Source: Hyphomicrobiales bacterium
GTDB lineage: Bacteria > Pseudomonadota > Alphaproteobacteria > Rhizobiales > Rhizobiaceae
Assembly: GCA_900473205.1 (NCBI GenBank)
Contig: UCLB01000027.1
Span: forward strand, 146,978-210,977
Direction: 5' to 3'
Length of the DNA stretch: 64,000 bases
The notes beneath the pieces are model-generated. The model was given only the letters and a program-made list of their open reading frames with translations, had not been told where the DNA came from and did no database searches. Positions 16,648 to 24,837 of this stretch are shown here, piece by piece (the first letter of the stretch is position 1; every line of letters starts with the position of its first letter). A program made the position numbers and the translations under genes.

Positions 16648-16685
16648 AGCATCATTCTTATGGAAGTCAACCCATGAGGATTATC

Positions 16686-17807
16686 ATGACCACTTCAGCA
16701 AACATCGCGTCACCCCTCACACTGGTTTCGGAAGCCGCCAGCCCCGGTCTGGAAAATGTCGTTGCGGCCGAGACCGTTCTCAGCCATGTCGATGGTGCGG
16801 CGGGCAGATTGATCGTGCGCGGATATGATCTGGATCGCCTTTCGGACTGGAGCTTCGAGGCCGTTCTTGCCCTTTTGTGGCAAGGCCTTGCTTCCGGCCC
16901 CGGTGATGAAGCCACCATTCAGGCAGCACTTGGACAGGCGCGGCTGCGCGCCTTCCGTCTGGTCGAAGAGCTTCTCCCGGCAACGGAAAACCTGTCTCAG
17001 GTCGAGGCGCTACGGCTTTTGCTGTCGTCTCTGGCAGATGCAGAGCCGGAAGCCCACCACATCATGGCCGTTGCTGCCGTTCCGGTATTTGCTGCCGCAA
17101 TCGCCCGAAAGAAAACCGGTTTGGCCCCTGTCGCTCCAGATGCGACACTCGGCCAGGCCGCAGATTTCCTGCACATGCTGCACGGCGCTCTCGCTTCTCC
17201 CGAAAAGGTCAAGGCGCTGGATACCTATCTGGTGACGGTGGCTGACCATGGACTCAACGCATCCACCTTCACCGCTCGCGTCATTGCTTCCACCAAAGCT
17301 GGCATGTTCTCCTCCGTCATCGGCGCACTTTGCGCATTGAAAGGTCCGCTGCACGGTGGCGCGCCCGGCCCGGTGCTGGATATGCTGGATGCGATTGGCG
17401 ATGAGAGCCACATTCACCCGTGGCTGACCGATGCGCTGGCACGCGGCGAACGACTGATGGGCTTCGGCCACCGCATTTATCGCGTGCGTGACCCGCGTGC
17501 CGACGTGCTGAAACAAGCGGTCGGCGCATTGCGGGATGGTGGCGGACGCATCGGCTTTGCCGAAGCGGTAGAGAAAGAGGCTCTGGCTCTGCTGGCTGAA
17601 AAGAAGCCGCTGCGGCCCTTGCAGACCAATGTCGAATTCTTTACGGCGCTGGTGCTGGAAGGGGTGGGTTTTCCACGCGAGAGCTTCACCAACGTCTTTG
17701 CCGCCGGTCGCATGGCCGGGTGGACGGCGCATGTGTTGGAGCAAGAACATCTAGGCAAGCTCATCCGTCCGCAATCGCGCTATGTTGGACCAATGCCGGA
17801 TGCGTAG
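16686..17807 (+). CDS. Citrate synthase / methylcitrate synthase homologue
   Basis: A 373-residue citrate-synthase-family enzyme without a DNA-binding domain. Elements seen are RLIVRGYDLDRLS near the N-terminus, VADHGLNASTFTARV, LKGPLHGGAPGPVLDML (catalytic His), LMGFGHRIYRVRDPRA (second His) and TNVEFFTALVLEGVGFP, where Glu stands at the usual Asp position as in many short bacterial homologues. ATG 16686 has GAGGA 5 nt upstream; ATG 16674 is an alternative adding four residues. It is transcribed divergently from the HTH-fused paralogue across the TTGATT cluster. It might be a subunit partner or a methylcitrate synthase. Sequence alone does not settle the acyl-CoA used. Confidence 0.82.
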   Translation: MTTSANIASPLTLVSEAASPGLENVVAAETVLSHVDGAAGRLIVRGYDLDRLSDWSFEAVLALLWQGLASGPGDEATIQAALGQARLRAFRLVEELLPATENLSQVEALRLLLSSLADAEPEAHHIMAVAAVPVFAAAIARKKTGLAPVAPDATLGQAADFLHMLHGALASPEKVKALDTYLVTVADHGLNASTFTARVIASTKAGMFSSVIGALCALKGPLHGGAPGPVLDMLDAIGDESHIHPWLTDALARGERLMGFGHRIYRVRDPRADVLKQAVGALRDGGGRIGFAEAVEKEALALLAEKKPLRPLQTNVEFFTALVLEGVGFPRESFTNVFAAGRMAGWTAHVLEQEHLGKLIRPQSRYVGPMPDA

Positions 17808-17835
17808 GCCTGACTGATGATGTGCGGGATGCCGA

Positions 17836-18756
17836 TCAAGCGCTCCGCTTATGCGCCTTTGGCGTCATATTGAGGTTCATCCAATCGGCTCCCGTGCGTA
17901 TCCCGCCCAGCGGAAAGACGTGCAGCTGCTCAATCAGGCTGTGTGGATTTTGCGCCTTATAGTGTGAAAGCGCGGATACGAACTCGGTCGGCTCATAGGG
18001 CGTGAGCAGACGGCTGATATCCATTGCGCGCTTTTGCAAGACCTTGAGCGATGGACCGACGCCGCAGGAAATGGCGAATTTGATAAGGGTCTGGAGTTTT
18101 GCGGGCCCGGCTATGCCGACATGGATGGGAAGCGTAATTCCAGCACTCTGCATGCGCTCCGCCCAGTCCGTGACCACTTTGGCATCGAAACCGAACTGGG
18201 TAACGATGGCCATGTCCGCATCGGTTTTGGTGGAGAAGTCGTTTTTCCATTTCAGCGCGGCATCCACTTGCGCGGTGGTGCCGTCCCTGTCTATATCCTT
18301 GCTGCCTTCGGGGTGACCTGCGACATGCAGGCGCTTGAAGCCGTAGCGGTCGAAAAGGCCCGTTTCGATGAGGTCGATTGAACTGGTCAGGTCTCCGGCA
18401 GGCCGTGCCTCGCCGCCGCCGAGCAAGAGTGCTTCTGTCACACCTGCTTCGTTGCGGTACTGGCTGATCCAGTTTTCGAGTGTTGAAGCATTGGGTATGC
18501 TGCGGGCCGGAAAATGTGGCATGACGGTGAAGCCGTCATCGCCAAGGCGTTTTGCCGTCACCACCAGGTCTTCTATGGACGTGCCTGCAATATGCGCGAT
18601 GTAGACGCGGGTACCCTCGGGCAAAATCTCCTTGAAGTCATCGATCTTGGCAGCCGTGCGCGGCATGACCTCGATGGACCATGTCTGGAACGATTCGCTG
18701 GATTGCGGCGTGTTCCGACCCGGCTGTTGCTTCCACCGATTCATGAAATTCAGCAA
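17836..18756 (-). CDS. Methylenetetrahydrofolate reductase-like protein (MetF family)
   Basis: A TIM-barrel protein of about 306 residues resembling methylenetetrahydrofolate reductase. Supporting features are SIEVMPRTAAKIDD near the start (MetF-like SFEFFPP position), VYIAHIAGTSIEDLV, LLLGGGEARPAG in place of the usual GD(x)P segment, LHVAGHPEGSKDI and IVTQFGFDAKVV (family ITQ.FFD). It would bind FAD and a folate and act in one-carbon metabolism. It differs from canonical MetF at several motif residues, so the substrate may differ. The start is TTG 18756 (AGGAG 11 nt upstream) or ATG 18744. The gene converges on the citrate synthase gene, with only 28 bp between them. Confidence 0.7.
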   Translation of the reverse strand: MLNFMNRWKQQPGRNTPQSSESFQTWSIEVMPRTAAKIDDFKEILPEGTRVYIAHIAGTSIEDLVVTAKRLGDDGFTVMPHFPARSIPNASTLENWISQYRNEAGVTEALLLGGGEARPAGDLTSSIDLIETGLFDRYGFKRLHVAGHPEGSKDIDRDGTTAQVDAALKWKNDFSTKTDADMAIVTQFGFDAKVVTDWAERMQSAGITLPIHVGIAGPAKLQTLIKFAISCGVGPSLKVLQKRAMDISRLLTPYEPTEFVSALSHYKAQNPHSLIEQLHVFPLGGIRTGADWMNLNMTPKAHKRSA

Positions 18757-18913
18757 GGCTGTCGATGCTCCTGTCGGTCGCTCGTCATTTGTAAGAGATT
18801 ATCTGTTCTAACAGGCCGTGTTTGGAAAGAGCAAGATCGGCTGTCATTATCCAGATGCAGAATCGCTGTAGGGACAAATTCTATGCGTTTCAGGCGTTGG
18901 AGGAGGGGTCCAC

Positions 18914-19000
18914 ATGCGTTTCATCTCGTTATGGGGGGCTGTCACGGCCAGAAAAACGTGTCCATCTTCACGTTTCGAAATATTCCGTCATTTTAAATGA
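18914..19000 (+). CDS. Candidate 28-residue small protein or leader peptide
   Basis: A short frame begins with ATG 18914 after GGAGGAGGGG, one of the strongest Shine-Dalgarno stretches in the window, at 5-nt spacing. It starts MRFISLWGAV, is followed by basic residues, and ends at TGA 18998-19000. It lies 88 bp upstream of the next gene in an otherwise empty 332-bp gap. No family is recognised. It could be a real small protein, a leader, or chance. Confidence 0.3.
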   Translation: MRFISLWGAVTARKTCPSSRFEIFRHFK

Positions 19001-19088
19001 CTTTCCATTCGCAGCGACTGCGTTCAAGAAGTATCCAGCAAATGTCGGGCGTACTGCCTGATGCCCACTTATTCGAAGAACTGAGCAC

Positions 19089-20438
19089 ATGAAAAAACCG
19101 ATCGCGCTGGAGACTATCTCCGACAACACAGTGTTTCGAAAAGGCGATGTCTTTGTTCTGTTTGGCGAATTGTTCGGGCGCGGTTACGCGACCGGCCTTC
19201 TCGACCAGGCCCGGAAAGCCGGCATGCAGATCGTTGGAATCACCGTCGGACGGCGAGACGAAAACAATTCCCTGCGCCCTTTGACCAATGAAGAACTGGC
19301 TGAAGCGGAAGCAAGACTGGGTGGAACCATCATCAATGTTCCCCTGATGGCCGGTTTCGATCTCGATGCGCCGGAAGGCGGCCCGACCGCAACGGATATG
19401 CTGGCCGGACTGACGCTGGAAAGCTGGGAACGCGAAAAGCTCGATTGGGATTATATCGAAAAATGTCAGGCCGTGGCCACGGAGCGCTTCACGACCGCGC
19501 TGGCGAAGGTCATGAGCATTCTTGATGGCATGATTCCCGCAGGCCGTAACGTCTTCTTCGCACACACCATGGCTGGCGGCATTCCCAAGGCGAAGGTCTT
19601 CCTCGTTGTGGCGAACCGAATCTACAAGGGTACTGGCGCGCGCCATATGTCGTCGCAGGCTCTGATCGATAGCGATATGGGCAAGCTCATTCTTCGCAAT
19701 TTCGATGAAGTCTCCGCAAACACCTTCCGTCATCTCATCGATGCCAGCGCGGCTATTCGTGAACGCGTCGAAGCAGAAGGCGGTCAGGTCCGGTATACGG
19801 CTTATGGCTACCACGGCACGGGCATTCTGATTGGCGGCGAATACCGCTGGCAGACCTATACGAATTACACGCAGGGTTATGCCAAGATGCGTCTTGAAGG
19901 CATTGCCGAGGACGCATGGGCCAAGGGCATCAAGGCCAGCGTCTACAACTGCCCGGAAATCCGCACCAATTCTTCGGATGTGTTCACCGGCATCGAACTG
20001 CCGCTTATCCCGCTTCTGCTGGCGCTGAAAAAGGAAAACGGCGGCAAGTGGGCTGATGAACAGTGGCAGGCTTGCGAAGCGCTTCTGGCCGATGGTCATA
20101 CGCTGGATGATGTCATGAGCAAAATCAGCAGCCTGCAGGCCAGCGATGTCATGGTTCCCTTCTATGACTTCTCTGCCTGGCCGATGCCCAACAGCCAGTC
20201 GCAGGCCGATCTGACAATCGGTACGTCCAACGAAATCACCGCCATGCATCGTGATAGCAAGGTCATGATCAGCGATCTGCTGAGCGCGCTGGTGGTCGAA
20301 GCCACAGGACGTTTGATTTTCGGCGCGTCTTCCGAGCCGCGCGGCCCGGTGCAATGGCTTAACCACGATGTCGTGGCCCGTTGCCTGAATGCGTCGCGTG
20401 AATGTGCAGAGAGCACACAGCGTCTGCAGGTCGCTTAA
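19089..20438 (+). CDS. Conserved protein of uncertain function (possibly annotated FabMG-like)
   Basis: A soluble 449-residue protein. The N-terminus resembles a Rossmann start: strand DVFVLFGE, a glycine-containing turn FGRGYATG, a helix, then strand MQIVGITVGRR. Conserved-looking blocks follow: FFAHTMAGGIPKAKVF, ANRIYKGTGARHMSSQ, NFDEVSANTFRHLID, YGYHGTGILIGG and WQTYTNYTQGYAKM. I recall this family carrying the database label enoyl-ACP reductase FabMG, but no catalytic motif of FabI, FabK, FabL or FabV is obvious, so the activity is open. ATG 19089 has only a weak ribosome site. The gene stands alone between the MetF-like gene (divergent) and a c-di-GMP operon. Confidence 0.6.
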   Translation: MKKPIALETISDNTVFRKGDVFVLFGELFGRGYATGLLDQARKAGMQIVGITVGRRDENNSLRPLTNEELAEAEARLGGTIINVPLMAGFDLDAPEGGPTATDMLAGLTLESWEREKLDWDYIEKCQAVATERFTTALAKVMSILDGMIPAGRNVFFAHTMAGGIPKAKVFLVVANRIYKGTGARHMSSQALIDSDMGKLILRNFDEVSANTFRHLIDASAAIRERVEAEGGQVRYTAYGYHGTGILIGGEYRWQTYTNYTQGYAKMRLEGIAEDAWAKGIKASVYNCPEIRTNSSDVFTGIELPLIPLLLALKKENGGKWADEQWQACEALLADGHTLDDVMSKISSLQASDVMVPFYDFSAWPMPNSQSQADLTIGTSNEITAMHRDSKVMISDLLSALVVEATGRLIFGASSEPRGPVQWLNHDVVARCLNASRECAESTQRLQVA

Positions 20439-20670
20439 GTCCTACGGCACCTGATTTTTGCGTGTTTGAGAGGCGGATGACTGAAAGGTCGTCGCGCCTT
20501 TCAACCCGTTTCCAACCATGGGCATCAAAATTAGCAGACTCTTTTAGAGTTTGTTTTCCATGTCTCGGAATGGTTGTGGGGAATAGCGATTTGCTGAGTC
20601 CTTTTAAAGCATGAGTTAAGGCATGCGCCCGTAGAGTTTGGCAACTTCGGGGAAAAGGTATCAGGCCAAA

Positions 20671-22893
20671 ATGGTCGATCACGCAAACAAGTCTGAACGG
20701 GAGGCTGGCGATCTGCTCGCGGGCCAGACGCGGCTTGTGTGGTACCATTCGCTTTTCTGGAAAATCAACGTCTTCCTCGTCTGTAGTGTCGTCCTCGCCT
20801 ATGTCATGGGCGCGACAATTGGCTGGGTCATGGTGGAGCGGGATTCGCTCGAGCAATGGCGTCGTCAGGCCGAGCTGAATGCCCAGGTGACCAGCTCTAC
20901 CATCCGCACCATCTATACTTTCATTGCCATCGATAGCGCCGATGACGGGCAGATCACCAAGATCATCAGCGAGCGCCCCTTGGGCGACGATGCGTCGATA
21001 TTGGACACCGGCTTCAACCCCTCCGATGTTTTGGGGCTGGCCGCCGCGCAAACGAAGAACAATATCTGGCTGTTTCAGAAGGCCAGTGATGACAGGCACT
21101 TCATCAGTTCCGCTGAAGCGCTCGGATCGAATGACGGCACAGGTCTTTCGCTTCCCGAATATGCCGAACCTCTTCAGTTCTTCACCGGGTTTGCTGAGGT
21201 CGGAAGTATTCGTCACTTCATTGCCTATGTCCCGGTCGTCAATTTGAAGGGTGAGTTGCAAGGCGCACTCGTCACGACAATCGGTGAGGCAGAGGCACTT
21301 CAGGAAAGCCAGAGCAAGCTTCTGCGCAATTCCTTTGTCCTGCTGTTGACCATTCTGATTTTGACGGGCGCAGCCGTCACTCTCATCATGCGCAAGGTTT
21401 TCAAGCCGGTTCCGGCCCTTGTCAGCGCACTCAGCCGCATTGCCCGCGACGACACACGCTCGGTCACACCCTTTCAGAACCGCAACGATGAGATCGGCCA
21501 TTTTGCCGTGGCAATCGAAACACTTCGCGAGGCGGTCGTAGAGCGTGAGCATCTGCGACAGGTGCGGGATGTGGCGAAACACATGGAGCATCTTGCTCAT
21601 CATGACGCCCTGACCGGCCTTCCGAACCGCACATTCTTCGGCAAGAAGCTCGAGGACATGATTGCCCAGATGGGGGAGGACGGGCACCGTTTCAACATCA
21701 TGCTGCTGGACCTTGACCGGTTCAAGTCGATCAATGACGGGTTGGGGCACGCCAGTGGCGATGCGCTGCTGGTCTCTTTCGCGGAACGCCTGCTGCTGCT
21801 GATGAAGCCGGGCGATATTGCCGCGCGTCTGGGCGGCGACGAATTCGCTATTCTTCAGGTCGTGCGCAAGGATTCGCTGGTCGAAGCCAGCAGGCTGGCC
21901 GCCAGTATTATTCGCTCAGTCGCACGGCCCTTCATCTTGCTGGGACGCGAAGTGTCCGTCGGCACCAGCATCGGTATCTGCACCGAAACCTGTCTTGAAG
22001 TCGAAAGCTCGGAGCTTCTCAAGAAAGCGGATATCGCGCTCTATGCGGCGAAATCCGAGGGGCGGGGAACCTTCCGGTTCTTCAAACAGGGCATGGAAAT
22101 GTCCGGCGAACGCGGCCACGTCTTGCAGCATGATCTGGATGCCGCGCTGCGTGATGGCGAATTCGAACTGCATTACCAGCCGATCTTCTCCGTGCTGACA
22201 TCTGAGCCGGTGGGTTTCGAAGCACTGCTGAGATGGCGCCATCCAAAACTCGGCTGGGTTTCTCCCGCCGACTTTATTCCCGTTGCGGAAAAGACCGGCC
22301 AGATCGTGGCGATTGGCGAGTGGGTTTTGAACAGGGCCTGCGCGGACGCCAAGTTGCTACCGCCGGAGACTTTCGTTGCCGTCAACGTCTCTCCAGTCCA
22401 GCTTCAGCAGGGAAGTTTCCTTAAAAACGTCAAGTCGGCCCTGGCGATCCATGGTGTGCCGGCCAGACGTCTCGAACTGGAATTGACTGAAAGCGTTCAG
22501 ATTTGCGCGCTGGAGTGTCAGGAAGTGCTCGAAAGCCTCCGCGCTCTTGGCGTCGGCATAGCGCTGGATGATTTCGGCACGGGCTATTCCGGCATCAGCT
22601 ATCTGATGACGCTGCCGGTGACCAAGATCAAGATCGACCGCAGTTTCGTCATGAATATCGAAGAGCGGGCAGATAGCCGGGCGGTGGTCACAAACCTGCT
22701 TCAGCTGGCCAAAAGCCTCGGGCTCGAGACGACCGCCGAGGGAATCGAGACCGAAAACCAACTCCAGTTCCTGCGGTCATCCAGCTGTGGGCTGGTGCAG
22801 GGATATCATCTCGGACGTCCCGCAAAAATCGAAGACATTCAGCATATTTATCAGGATTTCTACCCCCGGAAGGTTTCATCGCTAGGAGCGTGA
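20671..22893 (+). CDS. Membrane GGDEF-EAL protein with periplasmic sensor domain
   Basis: Dual-domain c-di-GMP enzyme of 740 residues. Residues 32-55 form the first membrane helix. About 56-219 are periplasmic (a dCache/PAS-like region including IAYVPVVNLKGELQGALV), 220-240 form the second helix, and about 241-300 a HAMP-like linker (FKPVPALVSALSRIARD, RNDEIGHFAVAIETL). The GGDEF domain has intact GGDEF at 388-392. The EAL domain has EAL at 517-519 plus NVSP, ELTES, LDDFGTG and KIDRSF. ATG 20671 is preferred to TTG 20638. Four bases after its stop begins the first of two periplasmic binding-protein genes, so the sensor domain may take its signal from a ligand-loaded binding protein, as MbaA does with NspS in Vibrio cholerae. 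That partnership is inference. Confidence 0.9.
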   Translation: MVDHANKSEREAGDLLAGQTRLVWYHSLFWKINVFLVCSVVLAYVMGATIGWVMVERDSLEQWRRQAELNAQVTSSTIRTIYTFIAIDSADDGQITKIISERPLGDDASILDTGFNPSDVLGLAAAQTKNNIWLFQKASDDRHFISSAEALGSNDGTGLSLPEYAEPLQFFTGFAEVGSIRHFIAYVPVVNLKGELQGALVTTIGEAEALQESQSKLLRNSFVLLLTILILTGAAVTLIMRKVFKPVPALVSALSRIARDDTRSVTPFQNRNDEIGHFAVAIETLREAVVEREHLRQVRDVAKHMEHLAHHDALTGLPNRTFFGKKLEDMIAQMGEDGHRFNIMLLDLDRFKSINDGLGHASGDALLVSFAERLLLLMKPGDIAARLGGDEFAILQVVRKDSLVEASRLAASIIRSVARPFILLGREVSVGTSIGICTETCLEVESSELLKKADIALYAAKSEGRGTFRFFKQGMEMSGERGHVLQHDLDAALRDGEFELHYQPIFSVLTSEPVGFEALLRWRHPKLGWVSPADFIPVAEKTGQIVAIGEWVLNRACADAKLLPPETFVAVNVSPVQLQQGSFLKNVKSALAIHGVPARRLELELTESVQICALECQEVLESLRALGVGIALDDFGTGYSGISYLMTLPVTKIKIDRSFVMNIEERADSRAVVTNLLQLAKSLGLETTAEGIETENQLQFLRSSSCGLVQGYHLGRPAKIEDIQHIYQDFYPRKVSSLGA

Positions 22894-22897
22894 AGAC

Positions 22898-23845
22898 ATG
22901 CGATATCCTCAGTTTTGGTGCGTGAATAACAGGTTTCTAAAAGCTTTTGCCGGCGGCATTTTATCCGTCGCCCTCGGTCTTCAAATTCTGTCGGTGTCTT
23001 CATCGGTCGCCCATGCCGAGGACGAGAGCACTTTGGCGAAAATTGCGCGGACGAAAACCATCTCCATCGGCTATCGCGAGGATGAGGTGCCGTTTGCTTT
23101 TGTAACAGGCAATAGTGGCGCAATCGGCTATTCGGTCGAGCTTTGCAATCTGATTGCGGAACATGTGCGCAGTGAGTTGAAACTGGACAAGATCGACATC
23201 AACTATGTCGTTGCCACACCGGCCACGCGGTTCCTGCTTGTCAAAACCAAAAAAATCGACCTTGAATGCAGCGCTACGACCAACAATGCAGAGCGCCGCG
23301 AGCAGGTGGCATTTTCCTATCCGCACTTCATCACCGCCACGCGTTTCGTTGCTAAGAAATCAAGCGCGCTGACGAGCATCAAAGATCTCGCAGGTCGAAC
23401 CGTGGCTTCCACCACCGGCACGGTCAATATCGAGCAGTTGCAGAACCTCAACCGCGCCAACAAGCTCAACATTTCCGTGCTTCTAGCGAAGCTGAATTCC
23501 GATGGTTTTTCCTTTGTGGAAAACGATAAGGCATCGGCCTTCGTCATGGATGGCGTGTTGCTTGCGGCGCAGGTGGCCTTTTCCAAATCGCCGAATGACT
23601 ACATGATTTCGTCTGAAACATTCGGCCCGCCGGAGCCTTACGGCATCATGATGCCGAAGAACGATGCCGACTTCCACAAGGTCGTGAATGACGCGCTCCG
23701 CAATATATTCGTCAGCGGCGACATCAACCGCATCTACGACAAATGGTTCATGACGCCGCTACCGCCGGACGGACGCAATTTCAATCTTCCCATGTCCGCA
23801 GAGCTTCAGGCTGCGTTTCGTGATCCGAAGGAATATCTGCAATGA
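22898..23845 (+). CDS. Periplasmic glutamate/aspartate-type binding protein (first copy)
   Basis: Family-3 solute-binding protein of 315 residues with a long signal sequence (residues about 10-41, ending VAHAED). Features of the GltI group are KTISIGYREDEVPFAF, GYSVELCNLIAEHV, the ligand-contacting CSATTNNAERREQVAFS, ASTTGTVNIEQLQ, and the C-terminal DKWFMTPLPPDGRNFNLPMS. It starts 5 nt after the GGDEF-EAL stop and overlaps the next gene by 4 nt. No permease or ATPase gene is nearby, so it probably senses rather than transports, or borrows a transporter elsewhere. Binding of an acidic amino acid is a family-based inference. Confidence 0.85.
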   Translation: MRYPQFWCVNNRFLKAFAGGILSVALGLQILSVSSSVAHAEDESTLAKIARTKTISIGYREDEVPFAFVTGNSGAIGYSVELCNLIAEHVRSELKLDKIDINYVVATPATRFLLVKTKKIDLECSATTNNAERREQVAFSYPHFITATRFVAKKSSALTSIKDLAGRTVASTTGTVNIEQLQNLNRANKLNISVLLAKLNSDGFSFVENDKASAFVMDGVLLAAQVAFSKSPNDYMISSETFGPPEPYGIMMPKNDADFHKVVNDALRNIFVSGDINRIYDKWFMTPLPPDGRNFNLPMSAELQAAFRDPKEYLQ

Positions 23846-24741
23846 AGCACCGTCTTTCAAAACGTCTCGTGCTTCCAATGGCGCTGGTGTTGCTCTCTGC
23901 CGGTATTGCCTCGGCCCAGTTCACCACACCGACGTTAGAGCGCATTAAGGAAACGGGTAAAATCCGGATCGGCTATGGCGTCACGCCGCCCTTTTCCTTC
24001 ACTGCTCCCGATGGTCAGATTATGGGCTATTCCATCGATCTCTGCAGCAAGGTGACCGAAAAGCTGAGAGAGCGGCTGAAAATGGATAAGATCGACATCG
24101 AGTTCGTTTCACGCACGCCTAGCAATCGCGTTCAGTTGCTCAATGAAGGTAATATGGACATTGAATGCAACGGCAGCACCAATACGGTGGAGAGACGAAA
24201 AAGCGCGATTTTTTCCCTCAGCCATTTCTTTGGCGCAACACGCTACGTTTCTCTGGCGAAAAACAAACTGAATACTTTGGCGGATCTGAAAGGTCGTTCC
24301 GTCAGCGTCGCGCTCGGCACCGTCAATGTGAGCGATATCAACGAAGCCAACCGCACAAAAAAGCTCAATGTTTCCGTCGTGCCTGTAGATTCGTTGCAAG
24401 CCGCTTTCGACATGGTGACAGAGGGTCGCGTGTCTGCCTTTGCAATGGACGAAGTCCTGTTGAGCGCGATGATTGCCCAGTCCAAAAATCCTGCCGAGTA
24501 CCATATTTCAGCTGAGAAAGTGACAGATTTCCAGCCCTATGGTTTCATGATGCGGCTGAACGATACCGAATTCGCTGCGGCTGTGAATGAGGCTTTGAAG
24601 GAAATTTATACAAGTCCGGAGATGGCTGAAATCTACAAGCGCTGGTTCGAAAGCCCCATCCCCGGAATAGGTATGAGCCTTAATCTGCCGATGAGCGATG
24701 ACTTGAAGAAAGCTTTGGCAAATCCCACCCCGATACAATGA
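23842..24741 (+). CDS. Periplasmic glutamate/aspartate-type binding protein (second copy)
   Basis: A 299-residue paralogue of the preceding gene, with a signal peptide ending GIASAQF. The same landmarks recur: GKIRIGYGVTPPFSF, GYSIDLCSKVTEKL, CNGSTNTVERRKSAIFS, VALGTVNVSDINEANR and RWFESPIPGIGMSLNLPMS. The two proteins look clearly homologous but well diverged, which suggests different ligands. The ATGA overlap with the upstream gene points to coupled translation. A strong terminator follows, closing the three-gene unit. Confidence 0.86.
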   Translation: MKHRLSKRLVLPMALVLLSAGIASAQFTTPTLERIKETGKIRIGYGVTPPFSFTAPDGQIMGYSIDLCSKVTEKLRERLKMDKIDIEFVSRTPSNRVQLLNEGNMDIECNGSTNTVERRKSAIFSLSHFFGATRYVSLAKNKLNTLADLKGRSVSVALGTVNVSDINEANRTKKLNVSVVPVDSLQAAFDMVTEGRVSAFAMDEVLLSAMIAQSKNPAEYHISAEKVTDFQPYGFMMRLNDTEFAAAVNEALKEIYTSPEMAEIYKRWFESPIPGIGMSLNLPMSDDLKKALANPTPIQ

Positions 24742-24775
24742 GCTGACAGCAATAGGTCACTCGTTATAATGCAAA

Positions 24776-24813
24776 AGCGCCAGACAATCGCTTGATCGTC
24801 TGGCGCTATTTTT
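24776..24813. terminator. Bidirectional terminator between the binding-protein unit and pcaF
   Basis: A 10-bp perfect stem (AGCGCCAGAC/GTCTGGCGCT) with a 12-nt loop is followed by A and five T on the plus strand. On the minus strand it is followed by TTTT. It lies between convergent genes and can serve both. Confidence 0.85.
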
Positions 24814-24837
24814 ATGGGTGATGAGCCTCGTTGACGA

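Noticed and set aside
18993..20366. 457-codon minus-strand ORF opposite the 19089 gene
   Set aside because: Both strands are open, but the plus-strand product has conserved-looking blocks and normal composition; the minus product does not.
20359..21750. 463-codon minus-strand ORF opposite the GGDEF-EAL gene
   Set aside because: It is antisense to an unmistakable c-di-GMP enzyme and has no domain.
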